A stretch of DNA of 64,000 nucleotides from an uncultured Bacilli bacterium (GTDB taxonomy: Bacteria > Bacillota_I > Bacilli_A > RF39 > UBA660), in contig CAKOIE010000002.1 in assembly GCA_934086395.1 (NCBI GenBank), positions 23,314 through 87,313 on the forward strand, given 5' to 3'. A program made the translations under genes and the position numbers. The notes below the pieces were generated by a model. That model made no database searches, was not told the DNA's origin, and saw nothing but the letters and a program-made list of their open reading frames with translations. This document shows positions 41,975 to 49,981 of this stretch, piece by piece. Position 1 is the stretch's first letter. Every line of letters begins with the position of its first letter.

Positions 41975-43154
41975 AATATTTCCTGAACTTTCTAATATGA
42001 TTAATCAAAGCACCAACAATATAATATTTTCTCTTTAAACTAAAATCTTTCTTATAATCTAGTGGATTATTTTTCTTTAATTTTTTAGCAACTTTAACTA
42101 ATTCTTTATCTTTACAATATTTTTTAATAATACTAAAAGGAATAATACTATAAAGTTCACATCCTTCTTGCTTATATGTTTTATCATGTATATCATAAAT
42201 AAAAGTATCTACAAGTGGTGCTAAATAATTCGTATTACCTGCTCCCATATAAAAGTTACTTCTACCAAGTCTTACATTAACCTCAAAGAAATAAAATTCT
42301 TTAGTATCATCATCATACTTAATATCAAAATTAGCATAACCTACATATTTGGTTTCTTTAATAAATTTTTTAGCTGCTTCTACAATTTTTTCATCTTCCG
42401 TATTATATATAGCTGAATAATTTCCAGTTACATCGGGCCCTTTTTCCTCTAATAAAACCCTACCAACTGATGAAAATATAACATTACTATTTTGATCAGC
42501 AAAGCAAGTTAAAACTCTCATATTAGCATCTGATCCTTTAATATATTCTTGAACAACTACTGTATCATCATAACCAGAAGCAAATAACCTTTTCATAATT
42601 TCTTTATATTCTTCTAAAGATTTAAATAAAAATACCTTCTCTTTTCCTTCAAAACTAAGTCTTTGATACATTGCTTTATTACTTACTTTAGCTATAAAAG
42701 GACACTTAAAACTTATCTTAGTTTTATCATAATCATTCTTATCAACCACAATAGTTTTAGGATAATTAATACCTACTTTTTCACATATATCATAAAATCC
42801 CTCTTTAGAAGAAACTTTAACTAAAGTATCATAATCAATAGTAGGTACAACATAATAATTACTTAATTTATCTTTATTTCTAATAATAATTTCAACATAA
42901 TCTTCACTACATCCAAAAAGTAACAACTTTTTATCTTCATATTTACTTTTAAGTTCTATTAAAAAATCAATTAATTTTTCTTCTGTCATATTATCAATAG
43001 TAAGTACATCTGTTATTTTAGAATATTTAGTCATCCAATAAGTATATTTTCCAATAACAATTGATTTAATCTTATAATGCTCATAAATAGTTCTTGCAAC
43101 ACTATAAGCACCTACATCTATTCCTAATATTACTGGTATAAAATCATTATTCAT
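41967..43154 (-). CDS. ATP-grasp ligase, D-aspartate-ligase-like
   Basis: About 395 residues from the ATG following GAGGTAGTGATAGG; the longer frame includes this site. ATP-grasp folds are visible: KAMYQRLSFEGKEKVFLFKS, VVQEYIKGSDANMRVLTCF, YVGYANFDIKYDDDTKEFYFFEVNVRLGRSN (metal- and ATP-binding E.N). Size and racemase neighbour match the D-aspartate ligase/aspartate racemase pair of enterococci, which builds the D-Asp branch of peptidoglycan. Substrate assignment is inference. First gene of the operon. Confidence 0.78.
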   Translation of the reverse strand: MNNDFIPVILGIDVGAYSVARTIYEHYKIKSIVIGKYTYWMTKYSKITDVLTIDNMTEEKLIDFLIELKSKYEDKKLLLFGCSEDYVEIIIRNKDKLSNYYVVPTIDYDTLVKVSSKEGFYDICEKVGINYPKTIVVDKNDYDKTKISFKCPFIAKVSNKAMYQRLSFEGKEKVFLFKSLEEYKEIMKRLFASGYDDTVVVQEYIKGSDANMRVLTCFADQNSNVIFSSVGRVLLEEKGPDVTGNYSAIYNTEDEKIVEAAKKFIKETKYVGYANFDIKYDDDTKEFYFFEVNVRLGRSNFYMGAGNTNYLAPLVDTFIYDIHDKTYKQEGCELYSIIPFSIIKKYCKDKELVKVAKKLKKNNPLDYKKDFSLKRKYYIVGALINHIRKFRKYYE

Positions 43155-43231
43155 CCTATCACTACCTCTAAAATTATTATACACGTATATTAAAAAAGAA
43201 TAAAGCCATAATTATAAATGGAGGAAAAATA

Positions 43232-43444
43232 ATGAAAAAAGTACCATGCATGTTATCTACTAAAGATACATCTTACATTGAAGATATGTTTAACTGGAAT
43301 ATAACAGCATATCAAAAATGTGAAGAATATTTAAAAAAAGTAACTAACAAAGAACTACAATCAGAACTTAAAAAAATAAGTAAAATGCATTATAAAAATT
43401 GTGATAAGTTAGTTAAATATATAGGAGGTTTTATTAATGAATGA
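43232..43444 (+). CDS. CotF-like spore coat family protein (short), gene 1
   Basis: 70 residues, helical. STKDTSYIEDMFNWNITAYQKCEEYLKKV and a later MHYKNCDKLVKYI follow the helical-hairpin pattern of CotF/YraG-type coat proteins. GGAGG precedes the start. Its TGA stop overlaps the next start (ATGAATGA region), so the pair is coupled. Assignment is by resemblance. Confidence 0.55.
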   Translation: MKKVPCMLSTKDTSYIEDMFNWNITAYQKCEEYLKKVTNKELQSELKKISKMHYKNCDKLVKYIGGFINE

Positions 43445-43694
43445 TAAATTTATTCTATATGATATGTTAAATACTGAAAAAAACATGAAAATAAATACAG
43501 CAACTGCTTTAAATGAAGCATCATGTGATGAAATATATGATTTATATCATGAAATGTTTGAAGATATCTCAACATCTGCCAAAAACTTATTTACCATTGG
43601 CTTTAATAATAATTGGTACACCTTAGAAGAAACAAACCAAACTAAAATTAAAGAAAGCCATACTAAACTAAAGAATTCTTTAAAAGAAGAATAA
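43437..43694 (+). CDS. CotF-like spore coat family protein, gene 2
   Basis: 85 residues. LYDMLNTEKNMKINTATALNEASCDEIYDLYHEMFEDIS...NNWYTLEE matches the CotF domain pattern (LNTEK, A.NEAS, W.). AGGAGG precedes the ATG, which overlaps the previous gene by 8 bases. Probably a coat component; only a domain-level call. Confidence 0.7.
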   Translation: MNDKFILYDMLNTEKNMKINTATALNEASCDEIYDLYHEMFEDISTSAKNLFTIGFNNNWYTLEETNQTKIKESHTKLKNSLKEE

Positions 43695-43703
43695 TACTTA
43701 AAA

Positions 43704-43733
43704 AAGATACTTGTATATTTATTCAAGTATCTT
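43704..43733. terminator. Bidirectional terminator
   Basis: AAGATACTTG...CAAGTATCTT, 10-bp stem with 10-nt loop, between the convergent CotF-like and surface-protein genes. Confidence 0.8.
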
Positions 43734-43746
43734 TAATTATTTCTTT

Positions 43747-45342
43747 TCATTCCAAAGTATATGCATTTTCTATGCTTTCTCCTGTTCCTCCAGCTAACAC
43801 GACATCAGATTTCAAGAAAAGGGCTGGACGAACGGAATATTTATAATGAGTATAACTATTACTAACACTTCCATCAGTAGTAATTTCAAAACATGCATAG
43901 CCGGAACTTGGAGATAATGTCCAAGATCTATTTTTATCATATAGCCAATTATATGCTGTATTATCGCAATTATATAAATTATTTCTACACTCAATTTTTG
44001 TTGATGCATAGCCATAATCACTAGGATAAATTAAAGCAATTTTTCCATCCCAATAATTAGTTCTTGTTATTCCGTCTGTGGGATTACTAATATGCAAAAT
44101 ATCTCTTTCATAATTATATGCTTTTATAGTTGGAATATCATCGTACTCATAAATTCCACCAAAGTTCCATCTTACTGTTGCAATTTTACCTATTGAACTA
44201 TTTTTTATATTTTTAACATATTTATAGATTGCTGTTTTTTCGTTATTTAATCCATTATACCATTTAGTTTCACCAGTAATTTTGTTTGATAAATATCCAT
44301 CAGCAATAGCATCTCGACAATATTTTGGATTACCACTCCCATCACAATTAAGTTCATACATTAAATCAGCTTGACTCCACTCATTAATTCCCTTTCCCTC
44401 ATTAACACTTGATTCAGAGCTATCCCATGAATAATTTCCTAGTGGATCATCTCTTACTATTTTTACAAGTGATTCCTTCTTTTCTTTACCTTTCTCATCT
44501 ATTGAAGTTATATTATTAAATACTCCAACTATTCTCCATATTTCATCATTAAATTTTAGATAGTTCTTTGGTGATGCTCCTACATACCTTAAGTTTTTAT
44601 CTGGTGTAACATCTTCTTCTAATCCATTTTTAGTTTTATCTAATTTTGTTAAATAAGTTGAAATATATTTTGGTTCATAATTTACTACTACTTTACCATT
44701 AAATGTTTTTCCTTTTTCTGAGTCTTGGTTTTCATTATTATCAGGAAATTGTATTATTAAATTGAATTTTATAGTTTGTTCAGTCTTTAAAGCAGGAAAT
44801 ACTCCGGTTACCATTTCTGTATATTTACTTCCGTTTTTAAATGTTCCATGAGTATATCCTGTATATGTATCATTTCCTGGTACTGTTTGATTTTTATAAT
44901 CATCTTCTTTTTTACCTGGTTCAGGTGTTATTACATAATTTGCTGTTACTTGTGAGTTTGTCTCTCCTTCAACTTCTTTTATATAATAATGTATCATTCC
45001 ATCACTAAAGGTTGAGGTATATTGTACTCCTACTTTATATGGCATTGGAAGTCCATCACCAGTCTTCATTCCTACAGTCGTATTTGATCCAGTTAATGTA
45101 AATGTTTTAGCAACTATAATGTCATTACTTGGCACAATATTTTTACTTGTTAATATATCACTTGTTCCATCAGTATAACTAATAGTCATCTTTCCTCCTA
45201 TTACTTCTACTATTGATGTACTTCCATTATTATTTGTTGATGTAAAAAAAGCATATGTTATTCCTGAAAACATCATTAATAATATTAATAATGTTCCAAT
45301 CATTACATATACTTTTGCTCTTTCATTCTTAACCTTATTCAT
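43747..45342 (-). CDS. Secreted surface protein with lectin-like C-terminus, paralogue 2
   Basis: 531 residues. Starts MNKVKNERAKVYVMIGTLLILLMMFSGITYAFF, a TasA-like signal segment, then an Ig-like beta domain (IVEVIGGKMTISYTDG) and a C-terminal domain starting LRYVGASPKNYLKFNDEIWRIVGVF and ending with a WTLSPSS...SVRPALFLKSDV segment. Codons for the variable block between SPSS and VRP are NNT-type (TAT, TGT, TTT, ACT, AGT, CAT). It shares the first 80 residues with the 45510 gene almost exactly. Its promoter carries a G7 run between -35 and -10. Confidence 0.82.
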   Translation of the reverse strand: MNKVKNERAKVYVMIGTLLILLMMFSGITYAFFTSTNNNGSTSIVEVIGGKMTISYTDGTSDILTSKNIVPSNDIIVAKTFTLTGSNTTVGMKTGDGLPMPYKVGVQYTSTFSDGMIHYYIKEVEGETNSQVTANYVITPEPGKKEDDYKNQTVPGNDTYTGYTHGTFKNGSKYTEMVTGVFPALKTEQTIKFNLIIQFPDNNENQDSEKGKTFNGKVVVNYEPKYISTYLTKLDKTKNGLEEDVTPDKNLRYVGASPKNYLKFNDEIWRIVGVFNNITSIDEKGKEKKESLVKIVRDDPLGNYSWDSSESSVNEGKGINEWSQADLMYELNCDGSGNPKYCRDAIADGYLSNKITGETKWYNGLNNEKTAIYKYVKNIKNSSIGKIATVRWNFGGIYEYDDIPTIKAYNYERDILHISNPTDGITRTNYWDGKIALIYPSDYGYASTKIECRNNLYNCDNTAYNWLYDKNRSWTLSPSSGYACFEITTDGSVSNSYTHYKYSVRPALFLKSDVVLAGGTGESIENAYTLE

Positions 45343-45347
45343 TTTTA

Positions 45348-45369
45348 TTTCACCTAACCTATAGTGAAA
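45348..45369. promoter_or_regulatory. Palindrome over start region of surface-protein promoter
   Basis: TTTCAC-N10-GTGAAA just downstream of the -10 hexamer, overlapping the expected start point. The sister gene has the same repeat at 47089-47110. It looks like an operator or start-site structure. Confidence 0.5.
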
Positions 45370-45396
45370 TTATATTACTAAAAGCCCCCCCGTCAA
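45369..45396 (-). promoter_or_regulatory. Surface-protein promoter with G7 spacer run
   Basis: TTGAC, then a run of seven G, CTTTTAGTAA and TATAAT (minus strand). Counting the first G as part of the -35 (TTGACG), the spacer is 16 bases. The paralogous promoter has only four G and a 13-base spacer. Confidence 0.6.
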
Positions 45397-45509
45397 GCGA
45401 AAACTTGTTCTATTTTTTATAAATTTTTAAATTAATATACATTTTATGCTGCATACATTCCTTTTATCAAATTAATAAATATAAAAGGCAAAAGTAAATT
45501 AACAGTATC

Positions 45510-47084
45510 TTATAAACTTAATTTATAAGGATTTGTCTTCTCTCCTGTTCCAGTTATAAATGATATATTGGACTTTAAATAAATTGAAGGGAAAACATAG
45601 TATAAATAATATGAATGATTTTCAATAATTGCACCACCAACCGAAACAAAAAATATATAGCTAGAAATACCATAATAAGGAGATAAAGTCCAATAATTAG
45701 CTGCATTAAATAGCCAATTATTAGTTTTACATACACCTTTAGAATAATTCCACTTATCAGTCACATTATCATATATTATACCACCTCTTAAATTATCTCT
45801 ACATTCAATACCTGTTGAAGCAAAGCCATAATCACTTGAATAAATTAATCCAACCTTACCTACCCATTCAGTAGGACGACTATTTTGATAGGTTATTGTT
45901 CCTCTTTCTTTACTATATTGATCTAATAATGGCAACCCGTAAGGCCTACTATAAGGATTACTATATCCATTTCCTCCAATATTCCACACACTTTCACTTA
46001 TCATATTTTGATAATTACTTTTTATAACTTTAGTATAATCAAATACTCCATTTTGGCGAAGTACGGGTTTTCCTGATTCCAAATATGAATTATACCAATT
46101 AGTCTTATTTGAAGTTATGGTTGTATCTAAATAATCACCATTTAATTCTTTCATCAAGTCTGCTTCTGTCCAATTATTAAATCCATAATTATCATTTCCA
46201 GTTGCATCCCATGAATATGCTCCTAATGATTCATCTCTAACTAATTTAATCTTTCTTTCTATCTTTCCTGTTGAATCTTTTACGTTAAATATACCACCTA
46301 TTCTCCATAGTTCTCCTGTGTTAGCAAACTCAACATAATTATTTGGATTAGCTCCTGTATATCTTAAGTTTACATCACTTGTATTATCTATAAATAATCC
46401 ACTTGTTGATACTTCATTTGTTTTTTCTTCTTTATCATAAAGAGCCATTAATGTATCTGTTGCAGACTCTTTATGATTTACAACTATCTTTCCTGTTAGA
46501 CTTTTTCCTTTTTCACTATCTTGGTTTAATCCATTATCAGGAAATTGTAGTTTTAAATTAAATGTAATTGTTTGATTTGTTGTATTTGTTTTAAACTCTT
46601 CTGTTGCTAGTTCTAAATATCTATTACCTTTTTTAAGTGTTCCAGTAGTATATCCTGTTTCTGAGGTGTTACCTGGTATTGTTTGATTTGCTGTTCCAAC
46701 TAGATTACTTGATACATTATCATTTGCACTCGTTCTTTTTATATAATAATGAATCATTCCATCACTAAAGCCTGATATATAATCTAGTCCCACTTCATAT
46801 GGCATTTCTAAACCACTTGTCGTATTTGTTCCTGTTAATGTAAATGTTTTATTTATTATAATGTCATTACTTGGCATAATATTTTTACTAGTTAATATAT
46901 CACTAGTTCCATCAGTATAAGTAATGATCATCTTACCTCCTGTTACTTCTACTATTGATGTACTTCCATTATTATTTGTTGATGTAAAAAAAGCATATGT
47001 TATTCCTGAAAACATCATTAATAATATTAATAATGTTCCAATCATTACATATACTTTTACTCTTTCATTCTTAACTTTATTCAT
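45510..47084 (-). CDS. Secreted surface protein with lectin-like C-terminus, paralogue 3
   Basis: 524 residues. The N-terminal signal segment and Ig-like part match the 43747 protein. The C-terminal domain starts LRYTGANPNNYVEFANTGELWRIGGIF and ends WTLSPYY...YVFPSIYLKSN, with the conserved GVRPA changed to YVFPS and the variable block rich in Ile, Phe, Ser, Tyr. The G-run in its promoter is four, giving a short spacer. The 45343-45509 spacer holds the 43747 promoter and an AT-rich stretch. Confidence 0.82.
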   Translation of the reverse strand: MNKVKNERVKVYVMIGTLLILLMMFSGITYAFFTSTNNNGSTSIVEVTGGKMIITYTDGTSDILTSKNIMPSNDIIINKTFTLTGTNTTSGLEMPYEVGLDYISGFSDGMIHYYIKRTSANDNVSSNLVGTANQTIPGNTSETGYTTGTLKKGNRYLELATEEFKTNTTNQTITFNLKLQFPDNGLNQDSEKGKSLTGKIVVNHKESATDTLMALYDKEEKTNEVSTSGLFIDNTSDVNLRYTGANPNNYVEFANTGELWRIGGIFNVKDSTGKIERKIKLVRDESLGAYSWDATGNDNYGFNNWTEADLMKELNGDYLDTTITSNKTNWYNSYLESGKPVLRQNGVFDYTKVIKSNYQNMISESVWNIGGNGYSNPYSRPYGLPLLDQYSKERGTITYQNSRPTEWVGKVGLIYSSDYGFASTGIECRDNLRGGIIYDNVTDKWNYSKGVCKTNNWLFNAANYWTLSPYYGISSYIFFVSVGGAIIENHSYYLYYVFPSIYLKSNISFITGTGEKTNPYKLSL

Positions 47085-47088
47085 TTTC

Positions 47089-47110
47089 TTTCACCTAACC
47101 TACAGTGAAA
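47089..47110. promoter_or_regulatory. Palindrome over start region of third surface-protein promoter
   Basis: TTTCAC-N10-GTGAAA, same as for the sister gene; the inner bases differ by a single change. Confidence 0.5.
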
Positions 47111-47134
47111 TTATACTCCTAAACGCCCCATCAA
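47110..47134 (-). promoter_or_regulatory. Surface-protein promoter with G4 spacer run
   Basis: TTGATG, spacer with three further G (G4 in total) and CGTTTAGGAG, then TATAAT: 13-base spacer. Too short for efficient sigma-A use, so this copy may be in an off state. Confidence 0.5.
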
Positions 47135-47231
47135 TTTACATTTTATTTACTTTTATTTTACACGTTTGACATATTTTATAACTTTATTCAAAATTATTTT
47201 AAAAAAATATAATTTTTATTAAATTTTGCTA

Positions 47232-47260
47232 TTGAATTTCTAAAATGAGTATGATAATAT
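47232..47260 (+). promoter_or_regulatory. Promoter of tRNA-Ala
   Basis: TTGAAT-17-TAATAT, ending 12 bases before the tRNA. Confidence 0.75.
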
Positions 47261-47272
47261 AATCTTGTTCTT

Positions 47273-47349
47273 GGGGAATTAGCTCAGTTGGCTAGAGCAT
47301 CTGCCTTGCACGCAGAGGGTCAAGGGTTCGAGTCCCTTATTCTCCACCA
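47273..47349 (+). tRNA. tRNA-Ala (anticodon TGC)
   Basis: Acceptor GGGGAAT/ATTCTCC, D-arm GCTC/GAGC, anticodon stem TCTGC/GCAGA with loop CTTGCAC (TGC), T-arm loop TTCGAGT and encoded CCA. Confidence 0.96.
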
Positions 47350-47360
47350 ATGAATAAACT

Positions 47361-47390
47361 AAACTCAAGTCGAATAGATTTGAGTTTTTA
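47361..47390 (+). terminator. Terminator of tRNA-Ala
   Basis: AACTCAA...TTTGAGTT with TTTTATTTT. Confidence 0.8.
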
Positions 47391-47410
47391 TTTTAAGGAG
47401 TATGAATTAA

Positions 47411-48007
47411 ATGAACAAAAAAGATATATTATTAGATGTGGATGAAGTTATATGTTTTTCTGGTTATTTAGAAGCCGTAAATGATTTTTTAAATACTAAC
47501 TACACCATAGATGATTTTAACAGTTATTACATTGATGAAAAAGTTATACCTAAAGATAGATTTAATGAATTTAATGAATTTGTAAGTAAAAGAAATCTCT
47601 ATAATTATACTTCTTTACTTCCAGATTCAATTGAAACAGTAAAAAAATTAAGTGAAAAATATAATATTTATATATGTTCTGCTTGCATCAATCCCTTTGA
47701 TTTAGATAACTCTGGAATTCAATTTAAAAATAAATATGATTTCTTAAGAAAAAATTTACCATTTCTAGACCCTAGAAATTTTATATTAACTAGTTCAAAA
47801 CATATGGTAAAAGCCGATATCCAAATAGATGATTGCTTATCCAACTTTGATAACGATGTTAATCTTAAAATTCTTTTTCCCTCATATCATAATAAAACTA
47901 TTGATGAAAAATTACTAAAAGAAAAAAATATTATTAGAGCTGGATATAACTGGAAAACAGGATGGCAAGAAGTATCTAAAATATTACTTGAAAAAGAAAA
48001 TAATTAA
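47411..48007 (+). CDS. 5'(3')-deoxyribonucleotidase-like HAD protein
   Basis: 198 residues. HAD motif I appears as ILLDVDEVICFSG (DxDxV), and the later ADIQIDDCLSNF is motif IV with conserved Asp pair. ICSACINPFD carries motif II. The pattern resembles NT5C-type deoxyribonucleotidases, which dephosphorylate pyrimidine deoxynucleotides. AAGGAG precedes the ATG. Substrate uncertain. Confidence 0.75.
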   Translation: MNKKDILLDVDEVICFSGYLEAVNDFLNTNYTIDDFNSYYIDEKVIPKDRFNEFNEFVSKRNLYNYTSLLPDSIETVKKLSEKYNIYICSACINPFDLDNSGIQFKNKYDFLRKNLPFLDPRNFILTSSKHMVKADIQIDDCLSNFDNDVNLKILFPSYHNKTIDEKLLKEKNIIRAGYNWKTGWQEVSKILLEKENN

Positions 48008-48043
48008 GCCATAAATTGGCTTTTTTATGTGTAAAGTTATAAA

Positions 48044-48072
48044 TTGTATCTTGTTTCATATCATAATAATAT
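48044..48072 (+). promoter_or_regulatory. Promoter of CofE-like gene
   Basis: TTGTAT-17-TAATAT. Because it lies inside the longest possible reading frame, the true start codon must be downstream. Confidence 0.55.
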
Positions 48073-48094
48073 AGTAAAATTTTATTGTAAGGAC

Positions 48095-49288
48095 GTGATA
48101 TATATAAGAATAGTAGGAACATGTGTAAGAGGAATAAGAACACCCATTATTAAAGAAGGAGATGACTTAGCTGCCATTGTTGTAAATTCTTTATTAGAGG
48201 CAAGTAAAGAACATAACTTTACATTTAATGATAAAGATATTGTTGGTATAACTGAAGCAGTTGTCGGCATAAGTGAAGGAAATTATGTAACAATAGATGA
48301 TATTGCAACCGACATATCATCTAAATTTAATACTAAAGAAATTGGAATAGTTTATCCAATATTATCTAGAAATCGTTTTTCTAATATCTTAAAAGGAATA
48401 GCTAGAAATATGGATAAAATAACAATTCAATTATCTTTTCCAGCTGACGAAGTTGGAAATGGCATCCTAGATGAAAATAAACTAGATAATAGTAACTTTA
48501 ATTTAGGAAGTTCGTTTACTGAAAAAGAATACAATGAATACTTTGGTGACTGGATTCACCCATTTACTGGTATCAATATGGTTAAATTTTATAAGGAATT
48601 ATGTGAAAAAGAAAATTGTAAAACTGAATTTATCTTCTCTAATAATCCATTAGAAATTTTAAAGTATACTAATAACGTAATAAATTGTGATATTCACACT
48701 AGAGAAAAAACTAAAAATATGTTAATGCATCATAATGCGAATGTTTATTCTTTAACAGATATCTTAAACAAACCAATTAACAACTCTGGATTTAACCCTG
48801 AATATGGATTATTAGGTTCAAATAAATCTACCGAAGAAAAGTTAAAGTTATTCCCTAAAACAGGAAATATTTTAGTCCACAGAATTCAAAATTTATTAAA
48901 AGAAAAAACCGGTAAAACAATTGAAGTAATGGTTTATGGAGATGGTGCCTTTAAAGATCCAATTGGAAAAATTTGGGAACTTGCTGATCCAGTTGTATCC
49001 CCTGCTTTTACTGATGGTCTTATTGGAACTCCAAACGAAATAAAATTAAAATATGTAGCAGATAACAAATATGCCGATTTAACAGGCAATGATCTAAAAA
49101 AAGCTATTATTAATGAAATAAAAGCAAAACAAAATAACCTTGTAGGACAAAATATATCTTTAGGAACAACTCCTAGAAGAATTACAGACTTAGTTGGATC
49201 ATTATGTGATTTAACCAGTGGTTCTGGGGATAAAGGAACACCAGTTGTTCTAATTCAAGGATATTTTGATAATCTATCAAATGAATAA
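48095..49288 (+). CDS. Coenzyme F420-0:L-glutamate ligase-like protein
   Basis: About 398 residues. IVGTCVRGIRTPIIKEGDDLAAIVVNSL and DKDIVGITEAVVGISEGNYV match the CofE-like family. A C-terminal block with VYGDGAFKDPIGKIWELADPVVSPAF is also typical. Some Bacillota carry such CofE relatives although F420 is unlikely here; a different glutamate ligation is possible. The start is uncertain: GTG at 48095 or an ATA soon after fit the AAGGA site, whereas the first in-frame TTG lies within the promoter. A terminator follows. Single-gene unit. Confidence 0.72.
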   Translation: MIYIRIVGTCVRGIRTPIIKEGDDLAAIVVNSLLEASKEHNFTFNDKDIVGITEAVVGISEGNYVTIDDIATDISSKFNTKEIGIVYPILSRNRFSNILKGIARNMDKITIQLSFPADEVGNGILDENKLDNSNFNLGSSFTEKEYNEYFGDWIHPFTGINMVKFYKELCEKENCKTEFIFSNNPLEILKYTNNVINCDIHTREKTKNMLMHHNANVYSLTDILNKPINNSGFNPEYGLLGSNKSTEEKLKLFPKTGNILVHRIQNLLKEKTGKTIEVMVYGDGAFKDPIGKIWELADPVVSPAFTDGLIGTPNEIKLKYVADNKYADLTGNDLKKAIINEIKAKQNNLVGQNISLGTTPRRITDLVGSLCDLTSGSGDKGTPVVLIQGYFDNLSNE

Positions 49289-49316
49289 AACATGGAAATT
49301 CAAATCCATGTTTTTA
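49287..49316. terminator. Terminator between CofE-like and zinc-peptidase genes
   Basis: AAACATGGA...TCCATGTTT with T-run, serving both convergent genes. Confidence 0.8.
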
Positions 49317-49321
49317 TTTTT

Positions 49322-49978
49322 TTAATCTCTATCTCCAAATATTTTAATTAATCTTATTACTTCTAGTGCTGAAGATAATACTCCGGCAACATATGTTAAA
49401 GCTGCACTAACAAGCATTGTCTTTGTTCCATCTGTATCATCACCATATCCACATTCTCTTAAATTATTTTGGGCTCTTTTAGAAGCATTAATTTCTGTTG
49501 GTAAAGTAACTAATTGGAATAATAAACCAAGTCCAACAAGGGCAATACCTAAAGTAATTAAATCCATAGTTTCTAAAAGTAATCCAATAACTAAAACAAC
49601 ATACGCAAACTTAGTACCCAAGCTAACAACTGGAAAGATAAAACTTCTTAATCTTAAAAAGAAATACCCATCTTTATCCTGAATAGCATGTCCACATTCA
49701 TGAGCAGCTATAGCCATCGAAGCAATACTGCTTCCATTATATACTTCTTTAGATAATCTAACAGTCTTTCTTTTAGGATCATAGTGATCACTTAAAGTCC
49801 CCGTAGTTTCTACAACATAAATATCATTTAAACCATTATCATCTAATATTCTTCTAGCAACATCATATCCAGAAACATTACTAGAATTTTTAATCTTTTT
49901 ATATCTTCCATATGTTACTGAAATATAAATTTGAGCAGCCATAGGAATTAACAACATAAGTAAATACATATAATCCAT
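49322..49978 (-). CDS. YugP-like zinc metallopeptidase
   Basis: 218 residues. The HECGHAIQ motif (HExxH) is the zinc site, framed by SMAIAAHECGH, and four membrane segments surround it. Similar to YugP-type membrane metalloproteases of unknown substrate. It lies 3 bases after cysS on the same strand. Confidence 0.85.
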   Translation of the reverse strand: MDYMYLLMLLIPMAAQIYISVTYGRYKKIKNSSNVSGYDVARRILDDNGLNDIYVVETTGTLSDHYDPKRKTVRLSKEVYNGSSIASMAIAAHECGHAIQDKDGYFFLRLRSFIFPVVSLGTKFAYVVLVIGLLLETMDLITLGIALVGLGLLFQLVTLPTEINASKRAQNNLRECGYGDDTDGTKTMLVSAALTYVAGVLSSALEVIRLIKIFGDRD

Positions 49979-49981
49979 ACT

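Noticed and set aside
48044..48094. N-terminal extension of the CofE-like protein to the first in-frame TTG.
   Set aside because: This stretch contains the promoter itself.
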